From: Setomelanomma holmii
Lineage: Eukaryota > Ascomycota > Dothideomycetes > Pleosporales > Phaeosphaeriaceae
Length of the DNA: 64,000 nucleotides
Assembly (NCBI GenBank): GCA_010015745.1
Contig: ML978188.1
Coordinates: forward strand, 124,001-188,000
Direction: 5' to 3'
Shown: positions 58,858-64,000 of the stretch, piece after piece
Numbering within the stretch: position 1 is the stretch's first letter
How the letters are laid out: each line of letters begins with the position of its first letter
Notes under the pieces: model-generated
Told to the model about the DNA's origin: nothing
The model's database searches: none
The model's input: the letters and a program-made list of their open reading frames with translations, nothing else
Translations under genes and position numbers: made by a program

Positions 58858-59408
58858 TTATTTGCCACCGAACAATCCGCCGAACCAGCCTTTCGCCTCC
58901 CGAGTCTCCTTAATGACCTCCTTGTCGAACTTGTCAATGGATGCGTTGACATCCTTGCGGGTGCTGCTGAAGTTCTTCTCAGCCTCTGCCTTGGCCGCCT
59001 CGTACTTCTTCCTTGCCTCGACGCTGTACTGGTCAAGCTTCTGTTCAGCCTCTTGTGCCTTCGACTTGGCAGTGTTGGCCTGCGCATAGTCAGTGATAGG
59101 TTTCCTGGTCAAGGAGAGAGGGGAGGCAGACGTATTGCTGAGCAGTCGCGCGAACTGACTCATAGCCCTCCTCGGCAGCCTTCTTAGCCTCCTTGTCCTG
59201 GCCTGGGATATCACCCTTCGCTCGCCTTAGTGCGTTCGCAGCATCATCTGCAACTGTCAGACCACCGCACTTCCTCGTGAAGTGTACCGAGGTACATACG
59301 CTCAGCCTTCTTCTCCGCAAGCTTTGGGTCTCCGCCTGCGCTGTAAAGGTAGTAACCAATAGCTCCTGCACCAACGACACCAAGCGTGGGGACAATGCGG
59401 TTTGACAT
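58858..59408 (-). CDS. Small LEA-like protein with N-terminal hydrophobic anchor
   Basis: Minus-strand exons 59300-59408, 59132-59247 and 58858-59079 encode 148 aa with matching phases. The start MSNRIVPTLGVVGAGAIGYY is a glycine-rich hydrophobic anchor followed by LYSAGGDPKLAEKKAE. The rest is a charged, Ala/Lys/Glu-rich amphipathic helix (GQDKEAKKAAEEGYESVRAT, ANTAKSKAQEAEQKLDQYS) like LEA or apolipoprotein-type helices, ending in an aromatic/glycine tail, WFGGLFGGK. Similar small fungal proteins carry the annotation 'calcofluor white hypersensitive protein precursor' and are probably mitochondrial- or ER-membrane-associated. I know of no established reaction. Reading through the introns would break the helical pattern, which supports the three-exon model. 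Confidence 0.8.
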
Positions 59409-59917
59409 TATGATACGGTGGTGTTGTGGTAGTTTTGGGGAATATCGAGTAAATTTGGAGGTGGTGTGAGCTGTGTGATGGGCAAACTGGGATATGCGGG
59501 TACACGGAAAACCTCGCAGTACTTAAGGGAGGGGAAGGTGTCGTGATGGCTTTCAAGGCGCATCGCAGCTGTGACGTAATGCCCTATAATGCCTTAGCTT
59601 CTGCACGGCCCCACGGCGCGAACCAGATCGCCAACCGTCAAGCCTGGCGGAGACTGGCACTGACAGGAGTCGAATCGATGCTTCCTGTCTCAGTTCACTT
59701 CTTGTCAAGTACAATGAGTTCGACACGTCTTTTGTAACACTTCGTTGTGGTCGGACGCGTGGTTGTGCCTTCCTTGACCTTTGACTTCTTTTGCAGCCCC
59801 TTAGTGACGCTTGACGCACCGTTCTTGCCCACAAAACCCATCGACTCCATGCTGCCACGATAGCACGGCGTGAAGCCTGATACTGCCTTTTCTGTCTCAT
59901 ACCCTGTGCCTTGCAGC
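59409..59917. promoter_or_regulatory. Divergent promoter region
   Basis: This lies between the LEA-like gene start (59408, minus) and the dysferlin-domain gene start (59918, plus). An inverted repeat, GACAGGA...TCCTGTC, lies at about 59659-59686 with a 14-base loop. Its function is unknown. Confidence 0.4.
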
Positions 59918-60993
59918 ATGGCCGACCAGCAAATACACCTCGTCGACCACACAGACGGCGAGAACACACCCGACACTCGAACAGAAGCTTCTCCAGCGCC
60001 GGAAACGCCCGACTCGCACATCGACATCCTCTACGAGAACCAGCGTGGATGGTTCGTGTTTGGCATCCCGCTTTTCTCCTCGAAGGCGCTATGGAATCTG
60101 CGAATTGATCCCTCGCCGTGGGTGAACGCAAAATTCAGGCCCTCTGCTGTCAACATCACAAACGCACAAGTGCCCGACCCCAGCTGGGTGTGGGATTGGA
60201 AGAGTTGGTATGTGGACATGAGCCTAGATGTCGATGAGGAGGGCTGGCAGTATAGCCTGCTCTTCAAGGGCTCAGCCTGGCATGGGAACCACCCGTGGTT
60301 TCACAGCTTTGTGCGTCGGCGACGTTGGCTGCGAAGGCGCGTCAAGCAGAAGCTGCCACCAAAGACCAAGGAGAATGAGCGCCAGAGACTATTCGGCGAC
60401 AGATTTAGCATTCCAATAACATTGGCACGGACGACGACGATGGGCTCTGCGAGCGCGCTTGGTAGCAGCCAAGCGACATCCCTAAACGAGGAGGTCAGGG
60501 ATATCGCGACTTTGATGAACAAGCTGAAGAAGGCGGCTATCGATCGCGAGAAGATCGTCATCATCCACAAGTTCATCGACGATGGAGGGGAGGAGCTGCA
60601 CTACTTGGCTGAGCAGGTATGGTACACTAGGAAGGTTCAGGCGAATATTACTAATTTTGGCAGATACCCGCAATCATGTCGATGCTCATCTTCCAGAACT
60701 CTCGCCGCCAACTTCTCTCAACACTCATGGATCGCTTCGAAGCCGCCAAGTCACATCGTGAGGAACACAAGGAGTCAGGCAAGCCCGAAGGCGGGGCCGA
60801 AGAACGCAGAATCAACAACCTTATGAATGCCATTGAGTCTGCAGATGCCGAGTGCAAGAAGCTGGAATACTGGAGCGACATTCGGAAGCTTGCGCAGGAG
60901 GGCAGCGCAGGTCATGCAACAGACACCGATCATGGATGGGATGAGAAATGGCAGGGCTTGGATGACAGCGGAGCCAAGCACCCCGAGACTTGA
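59918..60993 (+). CDS. Dysferlin-domain (DysF, Pex/Spo73-like) protein
   Basis: Exons 59918-60616 and 60664-60993 encode 342 aa. The 47-bp intron has a GTATGG donor, a TACTAAT branch site and a GGCAG acceptor, in phase 0. The DysFN part is YENQRGWFVFGIPLFSSKAL, then WNLRIDPSPWVNAKF. The DysFC part is VPDPSWVWDWKSWYVDMSLD, then EGWQYSLLFKGSAWHG and PWFHSFVRRRRWLRRRV. The repeated Trp-Arg pairs are the hallmark of this fold, found in fungal peroxisome-membrane proteins (Pex23/24/30-32 group) and in Spo73. There are no membrane spans, so it resembles the soluble Spo73/Meu-type members. The C-terminal half is helical and charged. Start choice: ATG 59918 is the first ATG in this frame and precedes an acidic N-terminus. 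Confidence 0.85.
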
Positions 60994-61129
60994 GTCAAAT
61001 AGGGGCGTGCATTCTATGGAGTTTCTCGTGTCATGGTCTGGGACTCGAGCTATCCTTTCCTTTGTACAGCATTATGAGCATGGGCAATGGCGCAGCATTT
61101 CATGGCAGCATATGATATCCTCGACTACC

Positions 61130-61426
61130 CTACTTTCGTACGTTTCTGACTCTAATCGGGCCACGTACCTTTTCTAGACTCTCCACTTCGACCACTTCGC
61201 CCTTTTGCATGATCTCCACTTCACCATTCCCTCTCTTCTCCCACATGACCTGCCGCACAGCATCCATAGTACCCCTCCAATCTGACGCGCCTAGAGTCTC
61301 CAGCTCCGGTGCTGAGAAGGCTCGTGCGACCTCGGAAGGGCAGATCGTCTTGGGATATTGTCGAGCACTTAACAACCGCTCGGCGTGTGACAATATGACG
61401 GCCTTCTGTGCATCATCCATGGCCAT
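61130..61426 (-). CDS. DUF3253 family small protein, 98 aa
   Basis: The start is at ATG 61426 (MAMDDAQ); a second ATG two codons on is equally possible. The fold is predicted to be a winged-helix-like domain of the DUF3253 type. It shows ILSHAERLLSARQYPKTICP, SEVARAFSA, DWRGTMDAVRQVMWEK and the closing strand GEVVEVESLEKVRGPIRVR. The TICPSEVAR and RGPIR motifs are the family signature. No biochemical function is established. It is divergent from the carbonic anhydrase gene, with 392 bp between starts. Confidence 0.85.
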   Translation of the reverse strand: MAMDDAQKAVILSHAERLLSARQYPKTICPSEVARAFSAPELETLGASDWRGTMDAVRQVMWEKRGNGEVEIMQKGEVVEVESLEKVRGPIRVRNVRK

Positions 61427-61818
61427 TGAGCGAAGAGGTGGATTTGCTGGCAAGCTGTGATGAGATATAGAGACGTGCACTTGCTTGACCCAGCTCGAGA
61501 TTTGAGCCGGCGCTGATTTTCTAGCTTTTCGGGGAACTCGGCGATATCAATTTAGTGAAGATATCGTAAGGATCACCTTTCTCCGCTGCACTGTTCTTTT
61601 GATAAGCTCATCGCCGCTAGCATTCCATCCAAAAGATCGACACCCAGGGTCGGCCAATGCTTTGACGTCAGAGCGCCCAATCATCGGCCCGCAGAAGCAA
61701 ACCTCAACCATTCCGACTGCATCTGCCCGCTGCAGCCAGCAAACGAGCGGGAGGGGAACTCAGCAGCGCGTTGTTTGGTGCGACACAGTTTAGTCTTGGC
61801 CCATTTTGTCAATCGGCC
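61427..61818. promoter_or_regulatory. Divergent promoter region DUF3253 / carbonic anhydrase
   Basis: The 392 bp between two opposite starts should carry both promoters. I see no confident TATA box or named binding site. Confidence 0.4.
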
Positions 61819-62812
61819 ATGTTGTTGCGCGTACCCCACGTCCGCAATGCGGGCCCGTGTTTTAATGCGCTGAGGCCCCGCGGTGCGAATGCTATCGACA
61901 CTTTTTCTTCTCCTTGCCCAAGCTTGACTCGCACGACACTTCAAAGACCTCTATTGTTACAGCCGCAGAAGAGGTATTGCAGTCAGACTCCGGCTCGATT
62001 GGTACGCAGAATGGCGAACCCTGAGACGACAAAGGAGGTTCGCAAGTACTTGCAGCAGAGCCATGATCGCATCTTTGAGAATAATAAGAAATGGGCCGAG
62101 GAGATGCGCAAGAAGAAGCCTGAGTTCTTCACAGACTTGAGTGCGGGCCAGGCACCAGAGTATCTATGGATTGGTATGTCAATGGGCCTTTTCTTCTCAC
62201 CACTATCATGCATCCTTCCAAAGCTCAATTGCATGCCTCCTACCACGACGACCAGAATGCAAGATGAGACAAGCTATACTAACAAATTTCCCAGGCTGCT
62301 CCGACTCCCGCATCCCGGCCGAAGCCATCACCGGCCTCGAGCCCGGCGAAATGTTCATCCACCGCAACATCGCCAACCTCGTCAACAACATCGACCTCAA
62401 CGTAATGTCCGTCGTTAACTACGCCGTCCGCCACCTCAAAGTCAAGCACATCATCGTTTGCGGACACTACGGCTGCGGCGGCGTCAAGGCCGCCATGACG
62501 CCCAAGGACCTCGGTCTGCTGAACCCTTGGCTGCGAAACATCCGCGACGTGTATCGCTTGCATCAAGATGAGCTGGCTGGTCTTGAAGGAGACGCGAAGT
62601 ATAATAAGCTGGTCGAGCTGAATGTGTATGAGCAGTGTAGGAATGTGATCAAAACGGCGGCGGTGCAGCAGTGCTGGGCGGAGAATGAGTTCCCGGTGGT
62701 GCATGGGTGGGTGTTTGGGTTTGAGGATGGGTTGTTGAAGGATCTCAAGTTTGACCATGAGGCGCAGTTGGCGGAGATTCAGCAGATTTATGATTTGACA
62801 AAGGAATTTTAG
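61819..62812 (+). CDS. Beta-class carbonic anhydrase with putative mitochondrial leader
   Basis: The enzyme interconverts CO2 and bicarbonate at a zinc ion. Exons 61819-62173 and 62295-62812 encode 290 aa. The 121-bp intron splits the glycine before the active-site Cys. Zinc ligands are Cys120 (CSDSR, with the catalytic Asp122-Arg124 dyad), His176 and Cys179 (GHYGCGG). The IHRNIANLV and NVMSVVNYAV segments, and the C-terminal ENEFPVVHGWVFGFEDG, are typical of the fungal Nce103 group. The first 64 residues are rich in Arg, Ser and Pro, with a single acidic residue (MLLRVPHVRN...YCSQTPARLVRR), consistent with a mitochondrial targeting sequence. An in-frame ATG at 62011 (MANPETTK) would give a 226-aa leaderless cytosolic form, the usual length for the family. 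Confidence 0.93.
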
Positions 62813-63075
62813 GTCTTTTGGGTAAGAGGGGAGTAGGAGGGTGGTGATGTGACTTTGGCGAGGAGTTTGGCGAGACAGATGAGGTTAGAAGTATATGGAA
62901 TGGTCGACATCATCTAAGGTAGTGTTCCCAATTCTTCGCAAGGCGATCACGCGATGGATTTGAGTTGGCCATCTCTAGATGGTTGTTGATATTAGCCCAA
63001 GTGAACTGCTTGGTCGGCCCCAACATAAGTCCACCGGGGAAGCGGCAGTTGATGCTATCACAGGTTTTGTGCCCT

Positions 63076-64000
63076 TCAGTCCCAGAACTGCGCCAAAATT
63101 TCTGGCGGTAGCGGCCCAATCTTCTCCTCCGCCTCATAGACCGTAATGATTCGCTTCTTGTCCTTCTTGCTCGCGACATGTTCATCCGCGTAAACTATAA
63201 TGGCAGCCCCGTTCGTAGTCTTTCTCGTCGCATCGCGCAGCATGTGTAGCAGGTTGACGACTTTCCTCAGTCCGCCTTGGACATCCTTGTCCTTCTGCTC
63301 CTCAGACGTAGCTTCCGCAAAGTCGTTCTCACACTTCTCGAAGTCGTCCTGCTCCATACGCTCAATCTTAATCTTGTCTGGTTTATATAGGCCAGCTTTG
63401 AGCTTCTCCTTCTCTTGGTCCTTGGCCTTCTTGTTCGCCTTTTCGAAGCCGCCAACGCAGGAGTTTGGCGTCCGACCAAAGTACATTTGTTCCTTTGGTT
63501 TAGATGAGTCATTGCTCTTCAGCTCAATAATGTGGTTCTGTGGGACAAAGGCTCCAGCGGCGACAACCTTGGTGCAGGTCGGAACTCCATGTGGTATGCG
63601 AGGGGCGGCGTTTTTGAGTTCCTCAGGGGTGGCTGGAGCGACGGTGACATGACGGCGGTTGTCAGCCTTGTAGGCGTCAGCCTCGAGTCTCACCACGACT
63701 TCGAGGTCGCCAAGCTGGTACTTGATGACTCGGAAGTACCCATTAGCACCGTGACTGTCCGGATCGTGGATCGTGAATGCCTCCTCGAAGTTGTGTCCGA
63801 ACGCGTTGGACGTTGTCTTCGCGTTCTTGACCCTCCGACCGATGAAAAGTGTATTACCGACGAGTTCAAGGTCGAGGTGAAAAGACTGTGTAGAGTTCTC
63901 CTTGCTGATCTTGTGGAGGTACATCAAGCTGGTTCGATTGATGACAATCTCAACTTTGTTGAACCTCATCGATGGATATAGCAGCGCCAACATCTGGAAC
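63076..64000 (-). CDS. Hypothetical protein, 5' end outside the window
   Basis: The frame runs from the right edge to a stop at 63076 (about 305 codons visible). No ATG is in a convincing start position, so the gene continues beyond 64000. The visible part has FNKVEIVINRTSLMYLHKIS, FHLDLELVGNTLFIGRR, GYFRVIKYQLGDLEVVVRLE, YFGRTPNSCVGGF, a highly charged Lys/Glu helix (KANKKAKDQEKEKLK) and the tail GPLPPEILAQFWD. The order of strands resembles a family of fungal proteins sometimes mislabelled as geranylgeranyl pyrophosphate synthetases, which share a decapping-nuclease-like fold. No prenyl-synthase DDXXD motif is visible. Function unknown. Confidence 0.7.
   Translation of the reverse strand, partial: FQMLALLYPSMRFNKVEIVINRTSLMYLHKISKENSTQSFHLDLELVGNTLFIGRRVKNAKTTSNAFGHNFEEAFTIHDPDSHGANGYFRVIKYQLGDLEVVVRLEADAYKADNRRHVTVAPATPEELKNAAPRIPHGVPTCTKVVAAGAFVPQNHIIELKSNDSSKPKEQMYFGRTPNSCVGGFEKANKKAKDQEKEKLKAGLYKPDKIKIERMEQDDFEKCENDFAEATSEEQKDKDVQGGLRKVVNLLHMLRDATRKTTNGAAIIVYADEHVASKKDKKRIITVYEAEEKIGPLPPEILAQFWD

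Noticed and set aside
59655..59690. Stem-loop at the dysferlin-gene promoter resembling part of a tRNA
   Set aside because: The stem is 7 bp with a 14-base loop and no acceptor, D or anticodon arms can be drawn. No tRNA gene was found anywhere in the window.

Overview
The window is nuclear DNA from a filamentous ascomycete fungus. Its genes have several small introns, mostly 40-70 bp, with GT-AG borders and CTAAC/CTGAC-type branch points. Both strands are used without operons. The protein families are fungal: Dbp8, Rbg1/DRG1, Med10, GID4/Vid24, a CENP-B-type HTH regulator and a PXA/nexin-C protein. Intron size, gene spacing and the set of lineage-restricted proteins suggest a Dothideomycete, but this is inference. 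All exon joins below were read by eye and checked for frame consistency; no search or RNA evidence was available.

Layout. 1-5.3 kb holds no supportable gene. 5.5-16.5 kb: a proline/serine-rich unknown protein, a GID4-like degron receptor, an FMN-binding split-barrel protein, the ribosome-biogenesis helicase Dbp8 and a SET-domain protein. 17.9-19.5 kb: a broken Bor1-like anion transporter. 19.5-27.8 kb: an unknown protein, cysteine dioxygenase, the translation GTPase Rbg1/DRG1 (divergent from it) and a CENP-B-type HTH protein. 27.8-33.0 kb is a gene-poor stretch. 33.0-36.6 kb: a PXA/nexin-C protein with a 1-kb intron, and Mediator subunit Med10. 39.0-44.8 kb: a multi-membrane-span GT90 glycosyltransferase and an F-box/LRR-like unknown. 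46.7-48.3 kb: a C2H2 regulator. 50.8-53.3 kb: a Rab5-type GTPase and a single-span membrane protein with a cysteine cluster and a PPxY tail. 53.6-56.1 kb: a broken CorA-like transporter joined directly to a broken tandem cysteine-rich domain gene. 57.1-64.0 kb: a Cdt1-like licensing factor, a small LEA-like protein, a dysferlin-domain protein, a DUF3253 protein, a beta-carbonic anhydrase with a likely mitochondrial leader, and a partial unknown gene at the right edge.

Most genes are unrelated housekeeping functions: ribosome assembly, translation, transcription, replication licensing, vesicle traffic, cysteine catabolism and CO2/bicarbonate balance. I see no biosynthetic cluster and no convincing new multi-gene system. 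The most noteworthy signals are decay and gene structure: two ion-transporter pseudogenes, each with a TGA where family context suggests an ancestral CGA; a fusion-like junction between the CorA remnant and a duplicated cysteine-rich domain; a decayed coding relic inside a 1,005-bp intron; very short (37-39 bp) introns; and a uORF that overlaps a start codon.
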